Shown: positions 9,728 through 33,779 of the stretch, one piece after another | Numbering within the stretch: the stretch's first letter is position 1 | Layout: the number at the start of each line of letters is the position of its first letter | Origin: Elysia chlorotica | Taxonomy: Eukaryota > Mollusca > Gastropoda > Plakobranchidae | Length of the DNA stretch: 64,000 bases | Direction: 5' to 3' | Assembly: GCA_003991915.1 (NCBI GenBank) | Contig: RQTK01000135.1 | Location: 530,479-594,478 of the forward strand | Notes under the pieces: generated by a model | The model's database searches: none | What the model was told of the DNA's origin: nothing | The model's input: the letters and a program-made list of their open reading frames with translations, nothing else | Position numbers and translations under genes: made by a program

Positions 9728-12700
9728 ATGGCTGATGCTGAAATGTCCTCTGAGATTGTACATCTTAATGTTGGAGGCACAAGGTTGGTGTTATTTTATT
9801 TCCCTTTCTTGAAAAGCTTAAAGTTTGAGCAAAGGCATTTTTCTGTCAGCATTATTTGAAGGAAAAAAAATCCAGATATTTAACAATTAGATACGATTTA
9901 CATTTTTTTTTTTAGTTCTTTAGATGATTTTTATTTATTGTGAAAAGTTTATTGCTATAAGTTATTAGTACGAATAAAGAAAAGCGCTCAATTAAATTTG
10001 AGCTAGGTAATACAAATAGTTGATCTTTGCTTACATTAATATTCTTTACACCAGTGTTTTGAAGGGCGCCATTGTTGTGGGACATTTTAATTTTAACCAA
10101 AAAACCCAGCCTGAATAAAAGAACAGAAATCCTGTCTATGTGCAAGCACAGAAAAAAGCATTTATTTATCAACACAAAATAGAACAAAAGAAATGAAGGA
10201 CGTTCCACAACAATTTTCTGAAGAGGTGTGACGCAATGGTAACGTTTGAAACACTGGTGTAAAAACAATGTAGATGTTTTGTTTGTTTTTTGTAATGACA
10301 GGAAAATCCTAGTCTATTTGTAGATTTGTAGACCATAACTGATAACAGCTTTTTTTTATATACAGATTCTCCACATCCAGGCAAACTTTAACTTGGAATA
10401 CAAATACTTTTTTTACAAGGTATGTGTAAAAAGTATCTATTGATGATAAACTTTTCGGCACAATAAATTTTGGATGGTATTCTTTCAGAATAATGGACTT
10501 AATTCTTTGCAAGGCTAAAAAAGTAATGACAACCTGAAAGCTGGATTGCATCATAATGTAAAAATATTGTAATTATCATGTTGTGCAGGCTAATATCAAA
10601 ACAAATGTTGCATTACATCAACCATACCAGCTCTAGTCTACTGTAAGCAAGCTTTGTGTTTATAAAAACTTAAATTGTCTTTGTAACACAAATATCCTGG
10701 AAGCAGTATACCAAAATTCGTTATAATTTGTTATGTTTATCCTTTAAAGATAGATTTATAAAATTAGTCTGTGGAAGAATATGGTCAGAAATTTTATATG
10801 GGTTGAGTTGTTTTTATTTTTGGAAATAGTTTAAGATCTTGACGTTTATAAATCTGTTAAATTTGACAAAGGCGTTCAATTATGATATTGTTTTATTGAC
10901 ACATATTTAATAAAGACTTTTATGCATGATGCCATGGAACAAATTATAATTGGCTGCTCTTTAATTTTGTAAAGATAAAACAAAGATAGAGAAATCTAAA
11001 AAAAATACTTCATGTATTTCTTGTAGATTGTTTTTGTCTACAAGCTTGTGTGTTTCTTTTCCAGTTTACTAAGTGGGAGAATTTCCTCACACAAAGATGA
11101 AAGTGGTGCTGTAAGTGAAAGCAATAATCTTTTGAAATCAATTCTCTTTCTCTTACCCTCATTTTTTTTTTTTTTTTTTTTTTATGATTTAACGTAAATA
11201 ATTTGTGAATATTATGTATATGTATGGATTATGGGAAGAGAATACCTCAGTAGGTTGATCTGATTATTTCACATTAGTTGTAGTATTTTTTTATATTTGT
11301 GTGCTCAGGAAAAGCGTGGAATTTTCTTGTTATTTTGACATATTGCGCAAAAAAAAGGGTTTTTTTCAGCTCTTGGGTAGGGAAAGGTGAATTCTTAACA
11401 CAAGAATGAACTAAAAGAGATGTTTTTAGCTAAAAACTCATTAGAAAAGTTTAAGAATCAATATGGAAACTAATTGTGAAATTTCTAAGGGGGGGGGGGG
11501 GGGGGTGTTCTCACTCTTCTACACTNNNNNNNNNNNNNNNNNNNNNNNNNNNNNNNNNNNNNNNNNNNNNNNNNNNNNNNNNNNNNNNNNNNNNNNNNNN
11601 NNNNNNNNNNNNNNNNNNNNNNNNNNNNNNNNNNNNNNNNNNNNNNNNNNNNNNNNNNNNNNNNNNNNNNNNNNNNNNNNNNNNNNNNNNNNNNNNNNNA
11701 GGGGTGCGGTGCTGTTGCTTTTTTTTTGTATCAATATTATTCATACCTGATCTTTTTTAGGGAATGGGGAACGACTCTTTTAATATTCTTTTTTTATTTC
11801 AGATATTTATTGACAGAGATCCAAAAATTTTCTCAGTTATTCTCAACTTCTTGAGAACCAAAGAAATCCAGTTAAGGTGAGCATTGATGCTCTCTTCTTT
11901 CTTTTTTTTTTTTTTCCTTCCATCTAAAGAATGATGTTCTTACAAATCTGGCAATTGATAGATAAATCTTTTAAAATGTAGGTAGTATTTGTTTGTTGTT
12001 GTTGTTGTTGTTTTTTTTTTGCGGGGGGATTAGTTTTATTCTAACTCATAACAGTTTCTATTTAAACCAATTTTACAATTTTAGCCAGAATAGAGAGCTT
12101 TTCTAATTTGCTTTAAGGTGCCTTTTTTTTTTTTTCGAAATTTCAGTTTTATTTATGGTTTGCGAATTTGCTAGAGTGATACTTATAAGTATATACAGCC
12201 TTTCCAGGATGTCTTGACCCCGGAAAGCTAATGTGATGTTTAATACCTTTACAGAAATGTAGATCTGTCAGCCTTGAGACATGAGGCAGAATTCTATGGT
12301 ATCAGTACCCTTGGTAAGTTAAACTTAGTTACAAACATTTTTTTAAACAAAAGATTAAAATAAAAATTGGTTTTAAAGTATCACTATTTGAAATTGCTTT
12401 GTAAACCTGTGTCCCAAAAACAAAAATTTTGAAAAACGTTAAAAGATTTGTTTATTTATTCCTCCAGTTCAGCGCCTGACACTTTGTGAAGATCTTGATC
12501 ACTCATCTTGTGGGGACGTTCTGTTTCATGGATATTTTCAGCCTCCTCGTATGTTTGTTTTCCAAATGGAGTGTTTGCTCATTCTATTACTTTTGAACCA
12601 TAATATTTAAAAAAATCAAAGGAAATTTTAAAGTTTTTAAATGAATTGCATATCTAGAAATATTTTACCATTGTGTGATTGAAAATAGGGATGTTGAGGA

Positions 12701-15700
12701 TGTACCATAACACAGTCTACAGAAAACTGTTAACAGATTTTGTCTTGTTTCAGACAGGATATCTCTTAAAGAAAGGATCTTTTTTCTGTTTTGTTCCTCT
12801 ATAAATTAAAGAAGTATTCGGGACCATTGTCTTGATAATTTTTTTTTTTTTCCTTTATCGATTCAGCTATATATTGTGAAGAGAGAAGAGTCTTTTTGTC
12901 AGATACTAGAAATGTCATCCTTTTCTTGTTTTTTTTTTCTCCTTCATGATCATAGTGGCTCCTTTACCTAGCTCTAGCAGTTTCCGCCAGTCTATAGTTA
13001 GTGTTGATGGAGGAGTCAACCAAGGTGCAAGCACTTCTAGTCAAACACACTCACGGTAACATGGCTATTATTTTTATTAACCACAGACTTGCTTCTGCTT
13101 TCTGTGACCCATGCTTTCATTTGTGACTGAGGAATACATTTTAGTAGTATGTTTTCAGTTCCATGTGTCTTTTGACCGTTGTAATATAAGGAACTTTTTG
13201 CTTTATGGTTGTTAGCAATCTTGGTTTACAAAATATGAAAACAATTTAACATGCACATTGGTGGTATATGTTAAATAAATATGTTTAATAAATTACTTAC
13301 CTGTTGAAGCAAAAGAAAATTGATTATGTGCATTATCTAATAAAGAATTAGAAGCAATAAGCTTTGCATCTATCTCTTTTTATAAATTGAGTTTCATACA
13401 CTTTTAAATATTTTTCAGAAATTCTTCAATAGACAGTCGAGTTGTAACTTCACAAACCAGAGCTAATAATGCTGGCCTGTACCCAAGCAATGCTCGTAGA
13501 ACAGATCAGGGTAAGTTTTCTTTGAAATGGGTTTACAATGGAGTGTTTAGAGCAACTTTTACTGTGTGATTAATTTTGGTGATATTAACTTGATCTGTCT
13601 GTGTTACACATACATTGTTGTTAAAAGCATTTCATCTTTTTATCTATCAACGCTTCTGTGTAAAGTCATGCACCATTGAGGAATGTGTTTTGAAAGTTCC
13701 ATTTTTTTTATTTATTTTTTTCACTTGCAAAAAGCAGTATTATTCAATCAACGTTCCTATCACTTTGATTTATCAGCCATATTGCTGGAGCCAATGCGAG
13801 TTACGATGATTAGGGGTCATCAGAACTGGATATGTGCTGCATATTCACACTTTGTTTGTTGCTACAGGTAAGATACATTGATTTCTGTAGGAAGATTTCT
13901 ACTTAGGTCTGGGTGGTAGGCTTTACAAAAAGAGAATGTTAGTATTGACACAAAATTTTCAGATTTTAATTTCAGTCCATCAGTTTAAATTCAATTTTTT
14001 TTAACAAGATACTATCTCTTTTTTTATTTGAAGTATTATGTTAAAAATTAAAGTTAAAAAAAGGATTACAACTGCAATAATCTTAATTCAGAAGTTGTTT
14101 TTTATATATATATATATTTTTAATCTGTAGAAAACTGAGTGTACGAATAAAAATAAACTAGAATGATAAAACCTCTGAGATCACTTGTATAACAGACTGA
14201 GTATATATGCATATAACTAAAGGGTTGCAGAGTTTTATCCTTTGTCTCTCCGTATTTCAGAATGAAGGACTCAACAGGCTGGCACCTCCTGTGGAAGAGT
14301 CAGTATATGGATGCGCAGGTGGAGAGAATCGCTCTGAATGCCAAGGTGATCACTTCTAACCAGGACACGATAAACAACAAGATGGTGGCAGCTTCCTCAG
14401 GCTCGACAGTTTGGCTCTGGGCAGTCAGTGACGATGGGGACAAGAGACAGATTGGTGTGCATTTAATTATAGAAAACACAGTGATGCCATTTTTCCGTTA
14501 ATTTACGGAATTCCGTTTAAAATAAATCGCCTGTCAAAGTCCCATAGAAATCACTGGTCCGAGTTCAGTCAATCTTTGTGCAGCCGTGCATTGACTTATA
14601 GAAAAGGGAAAAACAATTTAACGGAATAAACAAACCATGAAAAGTACGAACATTGCTGAACAACAAAGGAGTGAAAATTGACATTGGTTAGACAAGAAAG
14701 GCGCATAATTAGTTAATAATTTATGACAAACCTTAGTCTAGGTGTCAGTTTTGGCTAAACAATTTTGGAGATGTTTTTTTTATTCAATTCCATATTATTA
14801 GGCTTGCTTAGTAGCATCAATTGTCAAACCTGTTAGATTAAATGAAAAATTTTGTTACAATGATTTTGTTGAAGAATATGAGACTAAATTTTTTGTCTTC
14901 ATGATGAATGCGTGTTAATTTTTTATGTATATTTGCTTTTTAGGTGTATTTGACCTACATGTTTTGGTGGACAACCTCTTCTTCATTGGTAGTCAGCTGG
15001 TGGCCCTGAGCAGCACTGGCAAAGTGGGTGTTTGGCACTCTATGACTCAACACTGGCAGGTACAGATAAAATGTGTTCCAAATTCCTGTTTTTAAAAGAA
15101 CAGAGGATTTATAATGAAGTGTTTTCGCAGGCATTTTTTTATCACCTCACTTGCATAATGTCTTACCTCACTTGTTAAATACTCTAAATCTATAGTATTT
15201 TTAGAAATGAGGACATTATACAACTGAGATTACGGGGGAGAGGGGGGGGTGAGCTTTTTTGTTTTTACATTTACTATTAATGGGATGATGCTGTAAGAAA
15301 ATGCACATCATCAGCAACAGCCTGGAACAGATTCCCTATTTCGGCAGAATGAAAATTTCCAATGCAAGAGAGTTATGGTAAGTTAGACATTTGTCACAGA
15401 ATGGGATAATTTAAACTTTTTTAAAAGCTCACAAGATTGAAATTAAACAGCAAGTATGACTATGAGGTTACAGAGGTATTTTTATATTTTGTGAATGCCA
15501 GATCCAGGATGTTGTTCCGATCACTAGTCATGACACGGCAGGTTCATTTCTCCTTCTGGGTTGTGAGAATGGAAAAATCTATTACATTGGTAAGTTTTTG
15601 GTTTGGTGTTTTAGTTTCTTAATGTCCAGTGTTAGCATATAGGCTGTATTGTAGACAGGTCCCAAGACTAAGGTATGACCACTTTACATCCTTCCATGCA

Positions 15701-18700
15701 GTGATAAAGTGGGGATTTTAATACTTTTGTCTCTACAAGTCCATGTGAATCAACACTAATATAACCATTAGGTGGCAAAATTTTACCCAACAAGTTGCCT
15801 GGTTATGGGACAAAACCCAGGTTTTCTGGTTTGAAGTCTAACGCTCTGACACTTTACCCAGCTTGCCCTCTTTTTTAGCAAGTTGAGAATAATAAAAAAA
15901 ATAGGTGAATTTATTTAGGAAGTGATGGACAGTTCTGGAGTTTTGAAGCTTTGAATCTATCATAGTAAACCCAGGAAAAATGGGTTCTGATTCTTGCAAA
16001 CATAAATTACACACTCTCCATCTTAGTGTATAGATAGAACCGAAACTGGAGTAAAAAATAGAGATGTAATAAAGACAAATATACATGTTCAACCTTCTAA
16101 AACCTAAGCTTTTAATTACTAGGAGCTAGGCAATAATTTAGATGCTAAAAATGATAAGATTATTTTTTGTTTAGCCTGTTCTGTGGCATCTGTTAATAAT
16201 TTGGACTCTTTTCACAGACATGCAGAAATTTCCACTGAGAATGAAAGACAATGATTTGCTCGTGACACAGCTGTACAGCGACCCTTCTAATGATATGGTC
16301 ACAGCTTTGAGTGTTTATCTCACCCCTAAAACTAGTAAGTTCAGAGAGGACATCAAACTTTTAGTATCTTTAGCTTTAACACGCACATTTTTGTGTCATT
16401 CTTATGTTTTGTTTGTCTCGGATTGTGCCTAGCTAGAAACTTGGAATTTCTGAATTAAGAACTTTTAACTCAGATTTAGCCATACTATTGCCTGACAACA
16501 AGTAAAAATGGAGATATTACTACTTCGTTCTCCGCCCATGTCACCTGGCATAGTGAATGCCACCATGCTCTGTGAATAAACATGTCTTTTGTCATAGCAC
16601 AAAAGGGAAGTTTTTTTAACTCTGTGTGGATAAAAAAATGTTTTATTTGTAAAATGTTTGTGCCGTCAGTGAGAAGAATTTTGATGTTATAAACTGCTTC
16701 CATACCATGATATTAGGTATAGATAAATTAGTCTAATTGTCTTGTGTCATTTTTTTGTATGAAGGTCTAAGTGGCAACTGGATTGAGATTGCATACGGCA
16801 CTTCCTCTGGCACAGTGAGGGTCATAGTTCAGCATCCAGAGACGGTTGGTCATGGACCGCAACTCTTCCAGACGTTCACAGTGCACCGCAGCCCCGTAAC
16901 TAAGGTCATGCTGTCAGAGAAGCACTTAGTTTCAGGTCAGCAGAGCATTAGCACTAACTGGTCTTTCACCTCTAAACCAATAGCCATTTTTTTATCTGTT
17001 GTTTTTTTTTAATCAAGTTTTCAAATGCTTTTAGCAGGGATTTCAAAAGGCCTCTTATCGTTTTATTGTAAAAAAAAAATTGGGGCTTTTGCGCATAGAA
17101 AGTGAACGTTTTATGCTTGAAATACTGCACTCTCAGATCAAACCAGAGATTTTTTTACATTTATTGATTTTTGTACTTGTTTTTTTCCCTTACTTGCTGA
17201 CTGCTATCTCCTCAGTTTGTTCTTTGTTTATTCAATCAATGCATTAGATCCTAATTCTTTTATTGAACTTGAGAAATACAATTATCAAAAGACAATGCAA
17301 TCAGAAATAGATTCAAACTCTTCTTTCTTGATCTAAATTAAATTTAACCAGGAGTGCAATTTGGAGAAAGAAAAAGAATATTGCAGTTTTCAATGCTTAA
17401 ATAGCAAGACATTTAAATGAGTAAATCAAAAACAAGATATTTCCAAGCTATCTGTGAAAGCTAGAAGGTTTTTTATGATTATTTTTCAATGTCTTTATTC
17501 CCAACCATAGTGTGTGCGAAATACAACCATGTGAGGACTTGGAATGTGACGCGGTTCAGAGGGATGATCTCCACTCAGCCTGGCTCAACTCCACTGGCCT
17601 CATTCAAGATTGTTTCCCTGGATGATATGGACCCCTCTGTTAGTTACACTGCTGGGAATGACTTTGGTGAGTTTGCCAAAGAGCAGTAACACTCTGAGCC
17701 ATCATGCTATTAAGGTTCTTAGTTTTAATGTCTGTACATAGTGTTGTCAAAGATTTATTTTCTGATTAAAGATACAAGAAAATAATTTTCTTAAAAGGTA
17801 AAGGGTCTTGTGGGAAAGAAAGAAAAGGAGCCTCGAATCAACAAACAAGTGATCACTGCTGTAAAAAAAAAATAGTAATCTGATGCAGCAAGTTGGTAAT
17901 GTTTTTTTTTGTTTGTTTTTTTTATCATGCAAATTTAGAGAAAATCAATGGTCTTCCTTGTTCACACTTAATATATAGAAAAAAAATCAGTAATGCAGAC
18001 TGATGATGCATTTACATAAGTGACACATGATCCTGGCCTAAACTTTTCCAGGCAACATCAATAAATTGTAAGTGTTCCATGCTTTAAAGATGTAGATATA
18101 TAGCACAAATGATGTTCAAGGGAGGAAGAAACATCAACTTTCTGAATTACTTATCAACTGAGCTGAGAACAAAGCAGAGTTGGTCTCTCTTACTTTTTTT
18201 CCAGCCCAAATAACATTGGTCTCATGAATCATTCAAATACCTTTTTATTGCTTTTCACCTTTCTTCTCAGGGCCATTTGGAGAGCAGGATGATAACCAGC
18301 TGTTTGTTCAGAAGGTGGTTTCGGAAACAGACCAGCTGTTTATACGACAAAGCTCCACAGGCTACAGAATCTGTGTCATCCGCTCAGTAGATGGCAGCAC
18401 AATCAGCTCCTTCTGCGTTCATGAGTGTGAGGGATCCAACAGGATGGGCTCCTGTCCTCGACGCTATCTCTTCACTGGCCACTCTAACGGCAGTGTTCAG
18501 GCAAGTCTTTCAAAATGTATTTCTTAGTGTCCAAAGGCTCTTTTGTGATTAAGAATGATCCTTTCTACTTTTAATTGTAAATAAGCAAACACCTAACATA
18601 TTTATACTTTTCTTTATCTTTCAAATTTCGCAATTCTGAATGTTACTGATTTTGTAATAGATAATGTGTTTGTAAAATATGAGATATCTCTTGGTTGAAT

Positions 18701-20615
18701 GTAAGGCATAAAGAAGTTTTTAGCAAATATACATAATTCACTGGGTAAAATCGTGTAAAGACATAATATGGTCTCTGAATTTACATAGATATACGTTTAA
18801 AAAAATCATCTTCCATGAATAAAACAAAATAAGGTACATTTTTTTTGGCTGTGTGAAAATGTTTACTTTTTTCATTTTAGATGTGGGATTTGACAACTGC
18901 TCTGGACTTGTATAAACAAGGAGACAAAGGTAACTTATAAAGCATCTGGAAATGACTTAATCAAGAGCCAATGTGCTCTTTTTATCTTATTTTGACACAT
19001 TATAAGTACATCCTAAAGTTAGAATTTACCACAGTTTTTTTCTTGTTTCTAAAAAAATACTCTTTGTTATGGATTTGTGGAAAGGCTAAATGATTTTCAT
19101 GCTTGTTGTTCTTTTTTATGTTCCAAGTTTCGATCCAATCATAGCTGTACTTGTAAATCATATAAATGTCCACTGCAATCTGCATGGCAATTTTCTTTAA
19201 TCTAATAATAAAGAAATTGAATGTTTGGTCTTTTTCTTTTTTTTATTTCAAGATTTTAAATTAGCCAAAAAAAGGTGAGCCATAGTTTAATTATATGCCA
19301 TGTTTTGTACCCCTGTCCTTACGTCTCGTCTCGGAGCCCCTATGGGTCCCCTAATATAATGTGACCAGCTGAACTGACTCATGGTGTCCCGCCCAGTCGC
19401 AAGTGTGACAGCACATAAAATTGTCAGATGTCATTCTTGGTGCCTGTCCACAATATAGCACAATAGAGTGCTGACGTTGGACGTTAAAGCAACTCAACAC
19501 AACTCTATGTGCCCCCACTTATTTAAATAGCCAAATTACATGCAATTACAGAGGTGTAAAACCTGCAATTTCAGTATTTGAATGTAAATCTTTTTTTTTT
19601 TTTTTTAGAATTTAGAAGAATCATATACACCATGCGTAGAATTGGACCATTCTCTAAAGTATGTTTTATCACACTGATTTTAGTTGCATAAATTTAGAAA
19701 TGTGTTGATAAAACAAAAGCAAAACAAAATACTAAAGACAAGAAAAAAGACTATTGTTAGTTGTTTTCTGCTTTTAAGCTGGTAATGTTAGGTGTTATAT
19801 TTTTTATTTATTTTTATTTTTTTTGCTGTCCTGTAGAGAAACAAGCACTTCAAAGTGGTCCCACGGCCACTGAGCTTGTACGCCTGTTAGAGCAGGTCGA
19901 CCTGAGCTCGTCAAGCTGCTGCTCCACCCCGTACTGCATCAGCCCTTCCTCGTCCAGCCTGCAGGTAGTGGCGCCACCTGCCTGCACTTCTAGTGAGAAA
20001 TATGGGGCCATTGGGCGGGATGGTGATGATGATCAAAACCCTGACAGTGAGATTGATGCCACTTTAGAGGTAGGTGGGTGCTTGTATTTATTAAATATTA
20101 TATGTCAAGGAGATGGACTGGAGAAAGACACGCTATGTGGAAAAATAGACAGATTGAAAATCAGAGGGAGATCATGTTCGAAATCAAGAATAAGATAATT
20201 AAAATGTAGCTGCCAGAGAACAGCACAAAATGTTTGGAATTTCTTGTTTTGGGATGTTCAGAAAAAAAAGATTGTTTCTCAGTTCCTAATTTTCTTTTAA
20301 ATAAGGTACTTTTAAAAATCAATCAGCATCAAGAGAAAGTAAAATGTATGACTTTTTTGCTCTTTTCCTAAGCCTTCACATAAATGGGTCTGGATCCACT
20401 TAAAATTTGATGGTGTTTTTACATTTGCACTTAATTGTAGGACTTGAATGATGTGATTCTAGAGCCTTTACCAAGATTTGATATCATTTTGACATTTTCA
20501 GATTGATGATCAGGATGGTTGTGCCTGTGTAGGTGATAAAAGTGAACCAGCAGAACGCCAAGGACAAGGGGATGACAAGGGAAAACAAATCAAGAAGGCT
20601 GGATATTGGATTTAA
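9728..20615 (+). CDS. KCTD3: BTB/POZ and WD40-repeat protein of the KCTD3/SHKBP1 family, complete, 19 coding exons
   Basis: Exons: 9728-9783, 10366-10419, 11065-11110, 11803-11876, 12255-12313, 12468-12548, 12956-13055, 13419-13510, 13777-13867, 14261-14454, 14944-15059, 15502-15589, 16218-16334, 16765-16935, 17511-17666, 18271-18500, 18881-18929, 19837-20069 and 20502-20615. They sum to 2121 bases, 706 residues. Residues ~11-115 form the BTB/T1 domain ([27 protein letters not shown]). A Ser-rich linker follows (~124-187), then WD40-type repeats to ~590 ([38 protein letters not shown]), then an acidic, low-complexity tail. Vertebrates have two paralogues, KCTD3 (815 residues; HCN3 accessory) and SHKBP1 (707; SH3KBP1-binding). 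This looks like the single pre-duplication form, so the function is inferred only. Intron 16 uses a GC donor (18501). The SINE at 15609-15869 lies in intron 12 and the one at 19340-19502 in intron 17. The gap at 11526-11699 is intronic. Confidence 0.92.
10045..10263. mobile_element. MITE-like element with 15 bp terminal inverted repeats in KCTD3 intron 1
   Basis: TTTACACCAGTGTTT at the left end is repeated in inverted form at the right end (AAACACTGGTGTAAA), 219 bases in all. The inner CAGTGTTT portion resembles hAT-type ends. No convincing target-site duplication is seen and there is no coding capacity. Confidence 0.6.
11489..11505 (+). repeat. Poly-G run beside the gap
   Basis: A run of about 17 G ends 20 bases before the N stretch and probably explains the assembly break. 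Confidence 0.9.
11526..11699. other. Assembly gap (N)
   Basis: 174 undetermined bases lie inside KCTD3-like intron 3. The coding sequence is continuous across it, because exons 3 and 4 join in phase and match the family without missing residues. Confidence 1.
14478..14530 (+). mobile_element. hAT-like element end (CAGTGATGCC) in intron 10
   Basis: CAGTGATGCCATTTTTCCGT followed by TAATTTACGGAATTCC matches, in orientation and palindromic core, the element ends at 31194 and 31348. No partner end was located, so it may be solo or decayed. Confidence 0.35.
15609..15869 (-). mobile_element. Full-length tRNA-derived SINE in KCTD3-like intron 12
   Basis: On the minus strand a tRNA-like head (GGGTAAAGTGTCAGAGCG, then GGTTTTG in place of a clean B box, near 15869-15815) is followed by the diverged body and a tail complementary to TTAATGTCCAGTGTTAGCA. 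It is an older, more mutated copy than the one at 8312. Confidence 0.65.
19340..19502 (+). mobile_element. SINE, head lost, in KCTD3-like intron 17
   Basis: It contains TGACTCATGGTGTCCCGCCC, AAAATTGTCAGATGTC and the tail GCTGACGTTGGACGTTAAA, matching the 3' half of the copy at 8312. Confidence 0.8.
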
Positions 20616-22410
20616 GTTTCAAATAGTGTTGAACAGTAAAATCAGATTTTACTAGAATCCTTTAAATTGTGTTTAGAATTGGTCCATTCTCTAAAGTGTA
20701 TTTATCAAACTGGTTTAAGGTGCAGAAGTTGGTTATTTGAATTTTTTTATTTGATTTTTTTACTATGTAGGTGTAGTGAAAATCAATGGTCATCCTTGTT
20801 CACTTTTATATGTCAATAAATCGAAAGAATATAATTTCCTACATGATGATGCATTTACATAAGTGATCCTTTATCCTTGATATACTTTTGTTTAAAATGT
20901 GTTCAGCTATGTGGGAATCTGTTTTGATTTGTTATGTTTTCCCTTCAATATCTGACTGTGATAAAGATATAGATTTGTTGGATCATTTGGATAAGCAAGT
21001 AAATTTGGAGTTACACTTTTTTGTTTTTTATTATTCTGTTGTTGTTGTTTTTTGTGTAATCAACAAAGGCTTGTTATAGTAATTATAACATTTTTTTTTG
21101 CATCTAATCCAAGATGAAGTGGTTGATAGTAATGTATTAATGTAGGGATGGATTTATATATGTCTTTAAATACTCTTCTTAAACCTTGTTTTTGTGATTT
21201 CATGCAGTATTATAAGATATATAAAAAGTAGAGTATATTCAGATTAGTCTTAAGTTAAAAAATCGTAAAAGTTTACAATTCCTTTTTTCCCTAATTGAAA
21301 GTGATTTAAAATGTTAGCAAAGTGGTTGAAAGGGTTATGATTATAACATAGTAGGTTAAGCTTTTTTGCACTTTTTTTTTTATTTGTTTTTCTTAAGTTT
21401 CTTGTGTGTATATAAAGCTTAAGTAGATAAATAACATGCTTAGGCAATGATGATTGCTAATTCAAGGAAGCCTCTAATTTGGGAAATCATTAATTGTACT
21501 ACGTTTCAGATTCTGATAATAGGTGGTATTTTATCCACTTCTTTAATGTTAAAAAAAATATATCAACTTACAATGTTTGACCCAGTTGGTACCTTTCAGC
21601 AACTTTTTGAAGTGATCGATTTCCTTCAAATGAGAAACCAAATGTATGTAATTTAACTTGTTCTTGTTAGGGAATTTTTTTTAAATCATGTTTTCTCTCA
21701 TTGCATTCATTTCAAATACATGTATATAATTTATGTTCATCTTTTTTTTTCACTTGGTTTTTGTCTTTTTACATTAATCCAAGTTCAAGATAGTTTTGGG
21801 GATTTTTTAGTTGTTGAAAATCTTTAGTACTGGGTAAGGAAACCATTCCTAATGAGTGTCATGTCAGGTGTTCTAAGGTTTTTGTAATGAGAGATCTTCC
21901 CATCTCATAGAGAGAAAAAATTCTACTTTTTCATATGTCCTGTATTTTGATCTATTACTAGAGGCTATGAAAAAAATTTGTTTTGTCATAAAACCCTTTT
22001 GGTCTGAACTCAAGTGCAATCACTTCTGTACATTTCTCCATTTTGTATCTGAAAAGCATTGTTTTGCAAATACGGTACTTGTAAACTGCGATTTTAATTT
22101 TGTGTTGTAATTTGAGCAAAGAATATACATTTATAATGTAGACAGTTGCTACAATGATTATAAACCAATAAGAACATTATAAGAGGGTTGTTTTGTTTGT
22201 TATACATGATTGAATATTAATTCGAATTGGAAAATATGATCAAGCCCACAATAGTTGCATTTAAGTTTTTTATATTAAGTAATGCAATGTTTTGTACATC
22301 GTTTATTAAAAGGATAGAATAAATTTGTCAATGACTCCAACCATAATTCTTTTTAACAAATGTGCAATAAAATGTATTATATAAAACCAATAAATTGTAT
22401 GCGAATCCTT
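20616..22410 (+). other. Predicted 3' UTR and polyadenylation signals of the KCTD3-like gene
   Basis: After the TAA the sequence is AT-rich and non-coding. Clustered AATAAA hexamers on the plus strand at 22318-22323, 22366-22371 and 22389-22394 predict cleavage near 22340-22410. Blocks at 20672-20725 and 20775-20890 are copies of sequences found in introns 17 and 15. Confidence 0.5.
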
Positions 22411-22633
22411 TCATCTATTTTTCTAATCTAATTGTGCCGTTTTGGCGAATTATCTCCATAGTAACCCATCCTACATGTCGTCAGTCTCTGACGCTAACCT
22501 TGAATGTGTGCAGATCTGATAGAGGTAAACAAAATTGTATCCTTCTTCATACTAAAATAAAAAGTAAGTTCTCATACAATACATAAACACAAAGAAATAA
22601 AAGGAGCGTGTTTGAAATTTTTCATTTAAGTTA

Positions 22634-22639
22634 TTTATT
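22634..22639 (-). terminator. Polyadenylation signal of SRP54
   Basis: AATAAA on the minus strand lies about 540 bases after the SRP54 stop codon. It would place the SRP54 3' end about 200 bases from that of the convergent KCTD3-like gene. Confidence 0.5.
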
Positions 22640-23175
22640 TCAATGTACATATTAAATAACACAATATTAATTGGTCTGATGAAGAAAAAATACTTTTAAG
22701 TGAATTCAATATACATGTATCTATCCATCTTGCAAATACTTCATCAGATTAAACATCTAATCACGTATACATTAAGCATTGCTTAAATATATAAATACTC
22801 AAGATTTTAAGAAATAAATCTCTTGGGCAACATTTCATTTCATGCGTTCTTGGGTATACACCAATTAAGCTGTAGTCATTCAAACAAACTGAAAATTCAC
22901 TGGGATATTTTTTAAACTATGATAGCTCTTCCACCAGATCTTCATTTCTTTAGCTCGTTTCAAAGAAGAATGTGTAGACCTTAAATTATTCATCAATATC
23001 ATTTTTCACGGATAGCTTTACTTTCAGAGTTGTCACTCCTCCAGCATTGATTTCATATTAAAATTATTCTTTCATTTCAAGAGGTAAATAAAATAGAATA
23101 TCATCCAAAACCATGACCATAAAAGAAGAGAAAAAAAGGTAAAAGAGGGTGAAAGAAATTTTGGGGTGATTGGGC

Positions 23176-33770
<10,595 letters not shown>

Positions 33771-33779
33771 GTAATTGAA

